Origin: CAZJHX01 sp964545715
GTDB lineage: Bacteria > Myxococcota_A > UBA9042 > GCA-2863065
Assembly (NCBI GenBank): GCA_964545715.1
Contig: CAZJHX010000032.1
Span: 1-64,000, forward strand
Length of the DNA: 64,000 bases
Direction: 5' to 3'
The notes under the pieces are model-generated. The model saw only the letters and a program-made list of their open reading frames with translations. It made no database searches and was not told the DNA's origin. Below, one piece after another: positions 51,323 to 60,960 of the stretch. Position numbers and translations under genes: made by a program. Position 1 is the first letter of the stretch; the number at the start of each line of letters is the position of its first letter.

Positions 51323-52684
51323 ATGTTGCGCCACACGCTTAGTTTAGCACTGGTGTTCACGCCATTGACGGCGTTCGGAGCGGACGGAAACCCAGGTTTT
51401 GAATGTGACGATAAGTTCGGGTCCTGCGGGACGCCCGAGCTCAGCGGCGGCGGCGGCGGCTGCGGCGGCGGCGGGAGCATCCTGGTCGCCAACACGGACC
51501 TGGGCGACACGTACCAATATGCAGACGACTGGGACGATGACGGATGGGAAGACCCGTTCGACAACTGCCCCCACGTCCCCAACCTGGCCCAGCTGGACGG
51601 TGACGGCGACAACGTGGGCGACGCCTGCGACAACTGCCTGACCGCCTCCAACGAGGACCAATTCGACCTGGACGGCGACGCCGCCGGTGACGCCTGCGAC
51701 GACGACATGGACGGCGACCAGATCAACAACGCGGTCGACAGCTGCCCCAAAGTCCCCAACCCGGTGACTGGAGCCGCGACGGCCCAGGCCGACCTGGACG
51801 GCGACGGCCAGGGCGACGCGTGCGATGACGATATCGACGGCGACGGCATGAGCAACCTGTCGGATCCGTGCCCGCTCAACGCGGCGATCAGCGCGCCCAC
51901 CGAAGAGCAGCTGGCCGAGTGCTTCCCCGACGCTGACGGCGACTCCATCAGCGAGGTCGACGCGCTGAAGCCGGACAACTGCCCGACCGTAGCCAACCCG
52001 ATGCAGCTCGACGTGGACGAAGACGGGCTGGGCAACGCCTGCGACCCCGATATCGACGGTGACGGGCTGGCCAACCACCTGGACAACTGTGACGACGTGG
52101 CCAACGCCATCCAGACGGACGCCGACCGCGACGGCGTCGGCGACGACTGCGACGCGACGTTCTGCTATGTGGTGCTGGGCGATGACGCCAACTGCCTGGA
52201 CCCCGCGGCCCCGCTGACCGTCTATACGCCGGACACGCTGGGCAGCACCGCGGACGGCATCCGCCTGCGCCTCTTTGCCAACCGCGTCAACCAGGCCATG
52301 CGCTACTCCTGGACCATCGTTGAAGCGCCGATCGGCTCGCACGCCGAGCTGCTGAACGGCACCGGCACCGTGACCATCTCGACGCCGTTCGAGTATCACT
52401 ACCTGGCTGACAAGATCCCGACGCTGACGCCCGATCTGCCGGGCACCTACAAGATTCAGGTCTCCGTTGAGACCGTGTTTGAGGACCGCCCGACCGGCGA
52501 GCTGGCCAAGAAAGCCACGTTCACCGCGACACTGACCGTTGACGGCGAGGCCAAGCCCGCCGCCTCCGAGCAGGCCGGCGGCTGCAGCGCCTCCCACAGC
52601 GGCGCCCCCGGGCCCGTCGTGCTGATTCTGCTGCTCGCGCTGCTGGCCCTGCCGACGCGCCGCATGCTTGCCACCCGCCGGTAG
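51323..52684 (+). CDS. TSP3-repeat surface protein with MYXO-CTERM tail
   Basis: 453 residues. A Sec signal (MLRHTLSLALVFTPLTAFGA) is followed by a Gly-rich loop (GGGGGCGGGGS) and seven or so TSP3 repeats with conserved Asp and Cys (NCPHVPNLAQLDGDGDNVG, DACDNCLTASNEDQFDLDGD). These bind calcium in thrombospondins. A beta-domain of Ig/PKD type (RYSWTIVEAPIGSHAEL, PGTYKIQVSVETVFED) is next. The tail GGCSASHSGAPGP, a Leu-rich helix and TRR..ATRR is a MYXO-CTERM signal, so the protein is likely processed and placed on the surface. It is the first gene of the 51.3-60.5 kb cluster and has a very good ribosome site. Confidence 0.88.
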   Translation: MLRHTLSLALVFTPLTAFGADGNPGFECDDKFGSCGTPELSGGGGGCGGGGSILVANTDLGDTYQYADDWDDDGWEDPFDNCPHVPNLAQLDGDGDNVGDACDNCLTASNEDQFDLDGDAAGDACDDDMDGDQINNAVDSCPKVPNPVTGAATAQADLDGDGQGDACDDDIDGDGMSNLSDPCPLNAAISAPTEEQLAECFPDADGDSISEVDALKPDNCPTVANPMQLDVDEDGLGNACDPDIDGDGLANHLDNCDDVANAIQTDADRDGVGDDCDATFCYVVLGDDANCLDPAAPLTVYTPDTLGSTADGIRLRLFANRVNQAMRYSWTIVEAPIGSHAELLNGTGTVTISTPFEYHYLADKIPTLTPDLPGTYKIQVSVETVFEDRPTGELAKKATFTATLTVDGEAKPAASEQAGGCSASHSGAPGPVVLILLLALLALPTRRMLATRR

Positions 52685-52709
52685 AGTCGTCCTCCTAGTG
52701 GCGACGCAC

Positions 52710-54848
52710 ATGGCGATGTCGTACGATTACGGCGCGCTGACTAAGACCTTCCGGTACCTGACTCTTCTACTGCTTCTCGGCTGCACCGATGCGGCCCTCA
52801 GAGAGCAGCCTCCACCCGGTCCGCCACCCATCGACAACAAGATCACGCTGACGGGGCAGGTGTGCACCCAGCCCCCCAACGAGGTGGTCTTTCCCATCAA
52901 GGTGCTGTTCGTCATCGACGAGAGCAGCTCGCTGCAGCTGTGCACCGACCCGGCAAAGAAGCGCATCCCGGCGATTGAGAAGGTGATCAGCCAGCTGGCG
53001 CCCGAGCCCAACGTCAAGTTCGGCTTTATCGGGTTCTCGTCGTGGATTCGGATCCAGAACTTCACCAATGATCCCAGCAAGATCAACGAGTTTTTATCGG
53101 CATCGAAGGGGCAGGGACCGGCCACCGACTACCAGGGCGCGCTGGCGACGATCGGACAGGTCCTTGAGAACGACCTGATCGACTCGGGCCCCATCCGCGC
53201 GCGCACAAACTACGTGGTGATCTTCATCTCGGACGGCATCCCTGAGCCGCAGTGCATCGCCGGCTGCGAAGACGACATCCCGCGGTGCAGCGACGGCGAG
53301 GACAACGACGGCGACGGCAAAACGGATCTGGCGGACGACAGCTGCCCGCCCGACCTGGCCGACATCGACGCGTCGCTCTACCCCGACACCCTGTACGGCC
53401 AGTGCAACAGCGATGTAAAGATGGACGAGAACACCTACGTCGACTACGGCGACCAGGGCAGCTGCCCGGACTACAACCGCGACTACCAGATCCTCGATCG
53501 GCTGGAGAGCATCCTGGAGCTCAAGAACACCTACTCGGCGGGGTCGGTGGTCTTCAACACCGTGCTGCTGACCACCGATGAGCCGCAGATTCTGGCCAAA
53601 GAGGACTGCCAGCAGCTGTTCGGCTACAGCACGGACAAGGCGACCGCGCTGCTGACCCAGATGGCGGCGCTGGGCGGCGGCATCTTTCAGGACGTCAACC
53701 TGGCGGGGGACCTGACCGACGCCTTCAAGTTTGATTACTCCACACTGCAGAGCGCGCAGCGGCTCATCGACTTTTTGGCGATCAACCGCAGCGCGCGAAT
53801 GCTGCACGGCGAGCTGGTGCCGGACAGCGACATGGACGGGCTGCCGGACAAACTGGAGAGCACGATCGGCACGATGTTCAACGACGAGGACACCGACGGC
53901 GACCTCTATGAGGACCTGGTGGAGCACGTGTTCGCCCAGCTGGGATTCAACGCCACCGACGAGCTGCAGCCGGCGCTTGGCTGCGGCGACGGGCTGGATC
54001 TGGACGGCGATGGCCTGCCGGATTGCGTCGAGGGCTTTGTCGGGACGGAGACGCGCGCCGCGGACACCGACGGCGACGGGATCATCGACTGGCTGGAGCT
54101 GGCGCTGGGCACCGACCCGCTGTTTGACGACGCGCTGCTGGACCCTGACTTCGACGGTGTGCTGACGCGTGACGAGATCCGCGCGGGCACCGATCCCATC
54201 ACCGCCGACCCGGAGAACTGGCAGAACCACCGCGCCATCTACAACCTGCTGTACGCGGGTGAAACCGAGGACGGACGCAACTGCTACGACTTCACCGTGG
54301 ACGAGCTGGAGCTGGCTATAACGCCGATGATCTCCGCGCTGGGGCGCAACCGCATCCTGATGTACAGCCTGGAGCGGCCCGTCACGCTGATCAACGCGGC
54401 GCCCACCGTGCAGGTGGCGTGCGTCGAGGTCAGCTATGAGGGTGAGGGCTCCAAGGCGCCGGCGGACGGCCAGGTCAACCTGACCGAAAAGACCTGGCAG
54501 CAGCTGCTGGACACGCTCGGCGGCCAGCTCTTTGCGATACGCGATTGCGTCGGGCCCGAGTCAGGCTACCTGGAGCGCAACCACATCGAGCTCATCATCG
54601 ACGAGTGCCTGCCGCAGAAGCTGGCGCTGGCCGGCTACCTGCTGTCACGCCAAGAGCTGAAGAACCTGCTGCGACGCTACCTGGACAGCGAGCTGTCGCC
54701 GCTGTTTCCGACGAAGTCGTCCGAGCTCTTCAAGCCGCTCGAGAAGTTTGTGCCCGAGCTGCACTGCTATCGGCCTGCTGAGGTCGACCAGCTGCTGACG
54801 CTGACGGCGGCGATTCGGGACGCGTGCGGCGTATGCGACTTCAAATGA
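52710..54848 (+). CDS. VWA-domain lipoprotein with Asp-rich TSP3-like segment (surface operon gene 2)
   Basis: 712 residues from the ATG at 52710 (52716 also possible). The lipobox is LLLLGC. The von Willebrand A domain begins FPIKVLFVIDESSSLQLC with the MIDAS D-x-S-x-S, and NYVVIFISDGIPEPQC supplies the second metal-binding Asp; a Cys/Asp insert (CSDGEDNDGDGKTDLADDSC) lies between. About 385-500 are TSP3-like (DSDMDGLPDKLES, DTDGDGIIDWLELALGTDP). The C-terminus begins GRNCYDFTVDELELAITPMI and is shared with the next protein. It resembles adhesive or sensory surface proteins. It ends inside the next start (ATGA). Confidence 0.87.
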   Translation: MAMSYDYGALTKTFRYLTLLLLLGCTDAALREQPPPGPPPIDNKITLTGQVCTQPPNEVVFPIKVLFVIDESSSLQLCTDPAKKRIPAIEKVISQLAPEPNVKFGFIGFSSWIRIQNFTNDPSKINEFLSASKGQGPATDYQGALATIGQVLENDLIDSGPIRARTNYVVIFISDGIPEPQCIAGCEDDIPRCSDGEDNDGDGKTDLADDSCPPDLADIDASLYPDTLYGQCNSDVKMDENTYVDYGDQGSCPDYNRDYQILDRLESILELKNTYSAGSVVFNTVLLTTDEPQILAKEDCQQLFGYSTDKATALLTQMAALGGGIFQDVNLAGDLTDAFKFDYSTLQSAQRLIDFLAINRSARMLHGELVPDSDMDGLPDKLESTIGTMFNDEDTDGDLYEDLVEHVFAQLGFNATDELQPALGCGDGLDLDGDGLPDCVEGFVGTETRAADTDGDGIIDWLELALGTDPLFDDALLDPDFDGVLTRDEIRAGTDPITADPENWQNHRAIYNLLYAGETEDGRNCYDFTVDELELAITPMISALGRNRILMYSLERPVTLINAAPTVQVACVEVSYEGEGSKAPADGQVNLTEKTWQQLLDTLGGQLFAIRDCVGPESGYLERNHIELIIDECLPQKLALAGYLLSRQELKNLLRRYLDSELSPLFPTKSSELFKPLEKFVPELHCYRPAEVDQLLTLTAAIRDACGVCDFK

Positions 54849-56644
54849 GCCGGCCTCTCCTGGCGACATCGATGTGCCTGCTGCTGTCGGTGGCGTGCTC
54901 GGACGTCAAGCTGGAGCCGATCCCCGAGACCGTAGTCGATCGCGACGACAAGCTGGAGATCAAGGGCAGCCTCTGCACGCGCAGCCCCCAGAGCCTGCAG
55001 TTTCCGCTGCGGGTGCTGTTTATCGTGGACTCCAGCGAGTCGATGGCGGTGACGGACCCGCCCGATCCCGAGACCGAGGAGACCGGGCGCGAGCGCGCGG
55101 TGCGCGAGACGTGGGAGGGCCTGCTGGCGGTGCCGGGCGCGGACGTGAAGATCAGCATCATCCGGTTCTCGTCCGGGGCCAAGGTGCAGACGCTGACCGA
55201 GGACGGCAAGGCCTATACAGACGATCCGGCGCTGCTGGGCACCGCGACGCAGGCGCTGCAGTTCACCGACTTCAGCACGAACTATCGCCAGGCGCTGAAA
55301 GAGGCGCGCGAGACGATCAAAGACGAGATGGTCGAGACCGAGCTGGAGTCGCGGGCGCGCAGCCGCTACGTCGTGGTGTTTTTGTCCGACGGTATCCCGG
55401 ACTCGGGCACGACGGACGGCAAGCAGGACATCCTGGACGACATCGTTCAGATCACCGAGCTGGAAGAGGTGTTCGGAGTCGGCAGCTTGGAGTTCCACAC
55501 CGCCTATGTGTCCAGCGGCTTCACGCCTGCGGCCGACGCGCCCGCGCAGAAGCTGCTGCAGGAGATGGCGGAGACGGGCGGCGGCAGCTATCGCAGCTTT
55601 CCCAACGGGGAGGAGATCAACTTCCTGTTCGTGGACTTCTCGGTGCTTGAGCGCGTCTACACGCTCAAGACCCTCGCCGCCATCAACATGAACGCGGTGT
55701 CTTTTACGCCGCAGGGGCTGGTCGACCTGAGCGGGACGTTTGACCCGGCTGCGTTTGTGGACCAGGACGGCGACGACAAGCCGACCTGCGGCGAGCTATT
55801 GGTGGACAGCGATATGGACGGCCTTGCAGACCTGCGCGAGCTGGAGGCGGGCACCGATCCGCTGGACCGGGACACCGATCACGACGGGCTCAGCGACCGG
55901 GTCGAGGTGGAGCAGGGCAACGGCGAGGACGACAACGGCCCAGACCCGCTCGATCCGTCGGACTCCGGCTGCTACGCCAAGGTCGCGTGTGAGGGGGACG
56001 CATGCGGCTGCATCGACTTTGATGCGGACGGTGTATGCGACTGCGATGACGCGGACGCGGACGGGCAATGCGACTACGTCGACGGCGACGGCGATCAGCT
56101 GCCCGACTGCGAAGAGGTGTATCTGGGCACCAGCCCCAACGGCGCCGACACCGACGCGGACGGCGTGCCGGACCTGCTCGAGACCCGCTTTGGCACGTCC
56201 GCCAGCACCGTGGACCACCTGGGCGACCTGGACTTTGACAGCACGAGCAACGCGCTGGAGGTCTTTACCGGCACCGATCCGCTGTGCCCGGACTCCGCGT
56301 TCCGGTCCGAGGTCGCCTTCCGATACCAGCTGGACAGCCATGGGCTGAGCGCCGACGAGAACGTCTGCTACGACTTCAGAATCAGTAACATCACGCTGAT
56401 GCCGACGCTGGAGACAGGCTGGAACCGCATACTGATCTTTGCGGGTGAGGTGGCGTTCGACGCGCCGGACTCGTTTGCGGACTATCGCATCGCGTGCGTG
56501 GAGGCCCGGTATCGCATCGACGACGCCGGACGCCCCGCTCAGGTCGAGTACAAGGAGCCGTCGTCGGGGCGCTTTTCGCTGACCGAGGCCGACTTTGTTC
56601 CGGCGCAGGACTTCGATCCCGCCGTCAACTGCAGCAGGCCCTGA
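54845..56644 (+). CDS. VWA-domain lipoprotein, paralogue of the preceding gene (surface operon gene 3)
   Basis: 599 residues from the ATG at 54845, which forms ATGA with the previous stop. Lipobox CLLLSVAC. The VWA domain begins FPLRVLFIVDSSESMAV (D-x-S-x-S) and has RYVVVFLSDGIPDSG. A TSP3-like region (DSDMDGLADLRELEAGTDPL, DCDDADADGQCDYVDGDGDQ) and a final domain (NVCYDFRISNITLMPTLETG, WNRILIFAGEV) parallel the previous protein almost step by step, so the pair arose by duplication. They may form a heteromeric calcium-dependent complex at the surface. The C-terminal domain is not one I recognise. Confidence 0.87.
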   Translation: MSRPLLATSMCLLLSVACSDVKLEPIPETVVDRDDKLEIKGSLCTRSPQSLQFPLRVLFIVDSSESMAVTDPPDPETEETGRERAVRETWEGLLAVPGADVKISIIRFSSGAKVQTLTEDGKAYTDDPALLGTATQALQFTDFSTNYRQALKEARETIKDEMVETELESRARSRYVVVFLSDGIPDSGTTDGKQDILDDIVQITELEEVFGVGSLEFHTAYVSSGFTPAADAPAQKLLQEMAETGGGSYRSFPNGEEINFLFVDFSVLERVYTLKTLAAINMNAVSFTPQGLVDLSGTFDPAAFVDQDGDDKPTCGELLVDSDMDGLADLRELEAGTDPLDRDTDHDGLSDRVEVEQGNGEDDNGPDPLDPSDSGCYAKVACEGDACGCIDFDADGVCDCDDADADGQCDYVDGDGDQLPDCEEVYLGTSPNGADTDADGVPDLLETRFGTSASTVDHLGDLDFDSTSNALEVFTGTDPLCPDSAFRSEVAFRYQLDSHGLSADENVCYDFRISNITLMPTLETGWNRILIFAGEVAFDAPDSFADYRIACVEARYRIDDAGRPAQVEYKEPSSGRFSLTEADFVPAQDFDPAVNCSRP

Positions 56645-56647
56645 TCC

Positions 56648-58615
56648 GTGCAACGATCTCTTGTCATCCTGGCGGTCCTGGCGGCCGGCTGTATCGAGCC
56701 TGAAGAGATCGTCGAAGACGTGTCCCAGATCGTCGAAGAGGACCTGGGCCCCGGCGACCCGCAGTGCGCGTTTGACGAGTCCGCGGATTATGGGTCCGCG
56801 GTGGCGCTGACCGTGGGCGACGAGGGGCGTGGCTTTGTATGTCCGGTGGGCGACCGCGACTGGTTTGCGTTCAACGCGCCGGCCGGTACCGGCGTGATTC
56901 GGGTCAGCTTAAAGGTGGACGGACAGCTCTCGCAGATCGAGCCGACGTACGCGCTTTGGGGCGCCGAGGGCGGCACGGTGGGGGGCATCGCGGCCAGCGC
57001 ACCGCCCGAGCAGCTGGGCAGCGATATCAAGGCCGTCCACTGCCTGGGCCCGGGCTCGTACGCGCTGGCGGTCAGCGACAACAACGACGACGCGCGGGAC
57101 TTTCGGCGGGAGTACGTGCTGTCGGTGACCACGTCGGAGCAGCCGGACGGCCACGAGCCCAACGAGACCGCGGAGACGGCGACTGCGCTGGATTTGGGCG
57201 AGGAGACGACCGCGTACCTGGCGTGCCATGGGGACGCCGACTGGTACGTGGTGGACGCGTACGGCGGCGAGGCGCTGAGCGTGGTGCTGGATGCGGCTGA
57301 CACCAAGGTGCAGGCGCGCGTGCGCGTGAGAGATGCGGACGCCGTGGTGGTGCTGGACATGGTGGCGCCGGCCGGCAAGCTGGATAAGTTGGTGCAGCTG
57401 AACGGACCGGGCCCGCACACCGTCGAGGTCACGGACGACGACATCCGCAACGCCGATCCGGACACGCCCTACACGCTGACGGTCAATACGGTCGTCGACC
57501 TGGACAGCAACGAGCCCAACCCGAGCGCGGCGCAGTCCACGCCGTTGAGCGATGACACCGTGCGGTGCGGCCCGAAGTGGACGCCGTGGCTGACGAGCAA
57601 GGGCACGATCGGGGCGCCGGGCGACAATGACTGGTTCCGGCTGCCGATCGGCGGCTGCGAGCGCGGGATCATCGAGGCGCAGCTGTCCATGCCGGGCGCG
57701 GGCGGGCAGGTGCAGCCGACGCTGACCGTGATTCGTGGCGAGCCGGGCTCCAAGTGCACAGAAGACGAGGACTGCGCCGTGTTGAACGTGCCGTGCAGCA
57801 CCGACTACGACTGCGCCGGGTACTTCAACACCTGCCTGCCGCAGGGCAAGTGCGCGGGGGCGGTCGCGTGTCTGCCGTCGGGCAGCTGCGGCGGTGTGCT
57901 GGCCCAGCGACACTCCGAGACGGGCACCTTTATCTCAGCGCCGCTGGCGGGTGGCGACCAGCTGTACCTGAGGGTCTCGGACTTTCAGAGCAATGACGCC
58001 GCGCCGGGCGTTGAGTACACGCTGAAGACGCGGCTGATCCGCGATCCGGACCGCATCGAGCCCGACAATCCGTACTTTGTGGACCTGCTGTCGTCGATTC
58101 CGACGGGCAAGCTGAAGAAGAAGGTGACGGCGGTGCCGGTGCACGACTGCACGCACGACAACCTGAACAAGGCCGAGGACTGCTGCGGACCGGACGACTG
58201 GATCAGCGGGACCATCGCCTATCGCAACGACATCGACTGGTATCGGCACAAGCATCCGTGCCCGGGCGAAGACTGCCTGGTGCGCATCAAATATGAGCTG
58301 GATGCGGGGCCGGTCGACTTCTACATGGGCGTCTATCTGGGCGACAAGGTGTGGACGGCGCTGTTCGTCCCCAAAGAGAAGGGCTGGAACCCGACACGGC
58401 GGGGCAGCCTGGGCGGCTTCGGACCGGGCAACATCTGCCACTATGCGTTTAGAGACCACGGGGCCTGGTACACATTGGGGATCCGCGACTGGCAACCGGG
58501 AGGGGCGACCGACGCCGACCCGATGCAGCGCTATCGCTTCTGTGTCGAGAAGGTCTCGGACTTCTGTGCCGCGCCCTGCAGCGTGCACCCCGTGAACGGC
58601 GAATGCGGACCGTGA
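56648..58615 (+). CDS. PPC-domain-repeat lipoprotein (surface operon gene 4)
   Basis: 655 residues from the GTG at 56648, three bases after the previous stop. Lipobox VLAAGC. At least three bacterial pre-peptidase C-terminal-type beta domains repeat: GDRDWFAFNAPAGTGVIRVS, GDADWYVVDAYGGEALSVVL and GDNDWFRLPIGGC, each with an 'EPNE/EPNP' or 'EPDN' pre-motif. A fourth (NDIDWYRHKHPCPGEDC) is near the end. Cys modules (CTEDEDCAVLNVPC) interrupt the third. Such domains usually hold or target surface proteins. No catalytic motif is seen, so a structural role in the complex is likely. Confidence 0.82.
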   Translation: MQRSLVILAVLAAGCIEPEEIVEDVSQIVEEDLGPGDPQCAFDESADYGSAVALTVGDEGRGFVCPVGDRDWFAFNAPAGTGVIRVSLKVDGQLSQIEPTYALWGAEGGTVGGIAASAPPEQLGSDIKAVHCLGPGSYALAVSDNNDDARDFRREYVLSVTTSEQPDGHEPNETAETATALDLGEETTAYLACHGDADWYVVDAYGGEALSVVLDAADTKVQARVRVRDADAVVVLDMVAPAGKLDKLVQLNGPGPHTVEVTDDDIRNADPDTPYTLTVNTVVDLDSNEPNPSAAQSTPLSDDTVRCGPKWTPWLTSKGTIGAPGDNDWFRLPIGGCERGIIEAQLSMPGAGGQVQPTLTVIRGEPGSKCTEDEDCAVLNVPCSTDYDCAGYFNTCLPQGKCAGAVACLPSGSCGGVLAQRHSETGTFISAPLAGGDQLYLRVSDFQSNDAAPGVEYTLKTRLIRDPDRIEPDNPYFVDLLSSIPTGKLKKKVTAVPVHDCTHDNLNKAEDCCGPDDWISGTIAYRNDIDWYRHKHPCPGEDCLVRIKYELDAGPVDFYMGVYLGDKVWTALFVPKEKGWNPTRRGSLGGFGPGNICHYAFRDHGAWYTLGIRDWQPGGATDADPMQRYRFCVEKVSDFCAAPCSVHPVNGECGP

Positions 58616-60045
58616 GACGACTGCTCATAGTGCTGCTGCTGGCGGCATGTACGGACGACGAGCCGCCGGCGGCGGTCGAGGACGTGGTGTCGGGCCCGGA
58701 GACGTCGTTCTGGGACGAAAACGGCAAGCAGCGGTCCAATAAGTGGAGCGTCGAGACGGTGGATGACAGCGCCGTCGGCACGTCGATTCGGATGGTCATC
58801 GCGCCGGACGGCCGGGTGGCGTTTGCGTACTACTCGGCGGGGTCCAAAGAGGACGGCCCGTGCGAGGAGATCCCGCAGGAAGAGCCCCCGACCCGGCACG
58901 TGTGGCCGCTGTATTTCGCGGTGGAGGGCGCCGAAGACGGGGTGTGGGAGCGCGAGCTGATCATGGAGCAGCTGCGCATCGACAACCCGGTTGGGCTGGA
59001 CTTGATCTGGCCGGACGGCGGCAACCCGATGATCGCCACGCAGACGGGCGAGCCGTTGGTGCAGATCTTCTACTGCGGCGTCAACGACTTGAGCCTGTAC
59101 ACGCGCAGCGCGCCGGATACCTGGGCGCCTGAGGTCGCGATCGTGGACAGCGGCGAGGCGGTCACGGGCGAGGCGGGCAGCGACTACGGCTACGTGGTGG
59201 GGCATTGGCCGTCGCTGGCGCTGGACGCGGACGGGGAGCCGGCCATCGCTTACAAGGACGTACACGCGGGCTCCGTGCAGACGGACGACTTCAATCGGGC
59301 GGACCTTGAGATCGCGCGGCGGTCGGGCGGCGCCTGGACCACCAGCGCGGCGGACATCGGGCGGGGCGCGGGCGACTTTACCGACCTGGCGTTTGGGTCG
59401 GACGGGCGGCCGGTGATCGTGCACGGCAACCCGACGACGGACGCGCTCGACTCCGGCTACGGGCTGTGGGTGACGCGCCTGCTCAAAGAGGAAGACCAGC
59501 CCGAGGGCGAGCCGCCGGATGTGCTGCCGGACGCCGCCTGGGAGCGGGTGAAGCTGTTTGAGGGCAAGGTCTTCGAGCGCCCCTCGATGGTGATTCGAGA
59601 CAGCGACGACGCGATCTTCGTGGCCTATTACCGGCCGGGCAAGGGCCTGCCGTACGTCGCCGAGCTGCTGGATACGCCGGCGCTGTCCACGCTGGACGCG
59701 TGGAACATCCAGATGGTGGGTGACTCGGGTTATGACGAGGGGGTGCACCCGTCGGTCGCGCTGGACGCGGACGGCAACCCCGCCGTCGCCTATTATCGCT
59801 GCGCGCGCATCCAGGCGGGCATAGGCAACTGCTCGGCGGGGGACGACGCGCTGGTGCTGTCGCGGCGCAACGTGACCGAGTGGACCCAGACCGTGGTCTA
59901 CTCGGGCGGCGAGGGCCTGTGCGGGCACTTCCCCAACCTGGCGTTCGACCCTGCGGGGTCGCCGGTCGTGGGCTTCCGATGCGCCGAAGAGATCGACGAC
60001 GAGTTCGCGTTTACGGTGAAGGTCGCGCGCCGAAAAGCGCCATGA
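58603..60045 (+). CDS. Beta-propeller lipoprotein (surface operon gene 5)
   Basis: 480 residues from the ATG at 58603; the GTG at 58612 forms GTGA with the previous stop and is just as plausible. Lipobox LLLAAC. It has repeated blades 'APDGRVAFAYY', 'DADGEPAIAYKD', 'GSDGRPVIVHGNP', 'RDSDDAIFVAYYRPG', 'DADGNPAVAYYRC' and 'DPAGSPVVGFRC', each about 60 residues, a six- or seven-bladed sialidase/BNR-like propeller without clear Asp-box catalytic residues. Probably an interaction module on the outer surface. Confidence 0.82.
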   Translation: MRTVRRLLIVLLLAACTDDEPPAAVEDVVSGPETSFWDENGKQRSNKWSVETVDDSAVGTSIRMVIAPDGRVAFAYYSAGSKEDGPCEEIPQEEPPTRHVWPLYFAVEGAEDGVWERELIMEQLRIDNPVGLDLIWPDGGNPMIATQTGEPLVQIFYCGVNDLSLYTRSAPDTWAPEVAIVDSGEAVTGEAGSDYGYVVGHWPSLALDADGEPAIAYKDVHAGSVQTDDFNRADLEIARRSGGAWTTSAADIGRGAGDFTDLAFGSDGRPVIVHGNPTTDALDSGYGLWVTRLLKEEDQPEGEPPDVLPDAAWERVKLFEGKVFERPSMVIRDSDDAIFVAYYRPGKGLPYVAELLDTPALSTLDAWNIQMVGDSGYDEGVHPSVALDADGNPAVAYYRCARIQAGIGNCSAGDDALVLSRRNVTEWTQTVVYSGGEGLCGHFPNLAFDPAGSPVVGFRCAEEIDDEFAFTVKVARRKAP

Positions 60046-60467
60046 GGGGCGGCCTGATTCTGCTCGCCACGCTGCTGTTGTCGGGGTGCGGCGAGGATGA
60101 AGAGTCGGCCCTGCGCGGCAGCCTGCAGTCGGTCTGCGATCTCGAGCACGACACCATCCGCGCGCGGCTCTACTCGTCGTCTCTGACCATCGAGTACGTC
60201 ACGGGTCCGACCGTGAAGATCCGCCTGACGGTGAGCACCAAAGGCGAGCCTATCGAGGGCCCGGGCACCTATGAGTTGGTGGACCGCGGCGAAGTCTCCG
60301 GAGCGTGCGAGGCGCCGCCGCTCGTGTCGGGATCGCTGACGCTGGACGAGTACAAACCAACGGATGGCGCGCGCATCAAAGGCCGGTGGAGCGCGATTTT
60401 GGACGGGGTCCACGGACAGCTGTCGGTTGTGGGCGAGTTTGAGACGCTACTCGAGCTCAACCGCTAG
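60042..60467 (+). CDS. Small lipoprotein (surface operon gene 6)
   Basis: 141 residues, ATGA-coupled to the propeller gene. MRGGLILLATLLLSGC is a clear lipobox. The mature part is a single beta-rich domain (HDTIRARLYSSSLTIEYVTG, VKIRLTVSTKGEPIEGPGTY, GARIKGRWSAILDG) with one Cys pair, CDLEHD and GACEAPP. Unknown family. It ends by overlapping the convergent lipoprotein gene by 21 bp. Confidence 0.75.
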   Translation: MRGGLILLATLLLSGCGEDEESALRGSLQSVCDLEHDTIRARLYSSSLTIEYVTGPTVKIRLTVSTKGEPIEGPGTYELVDRGEVSGACEAPPLVSGSLTLDEYKPTDGARIKGRWSAILDGVHGQLSVVGEFETLLELNR

Positions 60468-60953
60468 CAGATAGCGCGCGCTCATGTCGCTGAACAGCTC
60501 CACGAGGTGGTCGCCGCGGCCCCCCAGCGGAAAGTGAAACTCCAAGATGCCGTCCGCGCCCGCCATGTCGAAGAAGTCGACGTCCAGCAGGCGCTCTTCT
60601 TTGAAGTCCAGGCAGCCCGGGGTGTAGGTGCGAATGAAGAGCTCGGTGCCGGGGAAGACCTCGTCGGCTAGAAGCATCCGCAAAACCAGGGTGCGGTCGT
60701 CGTCGATAGAGTGGACGATAAAGCGATGGCCGCCGGGGAATTCGGCGTCCAAAAAGCTCTGCTGGTCCAGGACGCAGGACGCCTTGGTGCTGCAGACGGG
60801 AATCAGCTCTTCACACAGGGTCTGCAGACGGCCGGAAGTGAAGGACTCCTCGGCCGTGCAACCGACGTAAAAGAGCGAAAAAACCAGCCCCGCCACGGCT
60901 GGAAGGTGGCGGCACTTCGTGACATACTCTCGACGTCGAAAAACACGTTGCAT
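60447..60953 (-). CDS. Small lipoprotein of unknown function
   Basis: 168 residues from the ATG at 60953; longer starts would enter the divergent gene. MQRVFRRREYVTKCRHLPAV, then AGLVFSLFYVGC, gives a lipobox after a long basic region. The mature domain (RLQTLCEELIPVCSTKASC, RFIVHSIDDDRTLVLRMLLA, TPGCLDFKEE) resembles the neighbouring 60042 protein in size and Cys placement, so the two might be distant relatives or partners, but I cannot prove it. It shares its promoter region with the barrel gene, only 7 bp apart, in opposite directions. Confidence 0.65.
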   Translation of the reverse strand: MQRVFRRREYVTKCRHLPAVAGLVFSLFYVGCTAEESFTSGRLQTLCEELIPVCSTKASCVLDQQSFLDAEFPGGHRFIVHSIDDDRTLVLRMLLADEVFPGTELFIRTYTPGCLDFKEERLLDVDFFDMAGADGILEFHFPLGGRGDHLVELFSDMSARYLLAVELE

Positions 60954-60960
60954 AGGCCAT

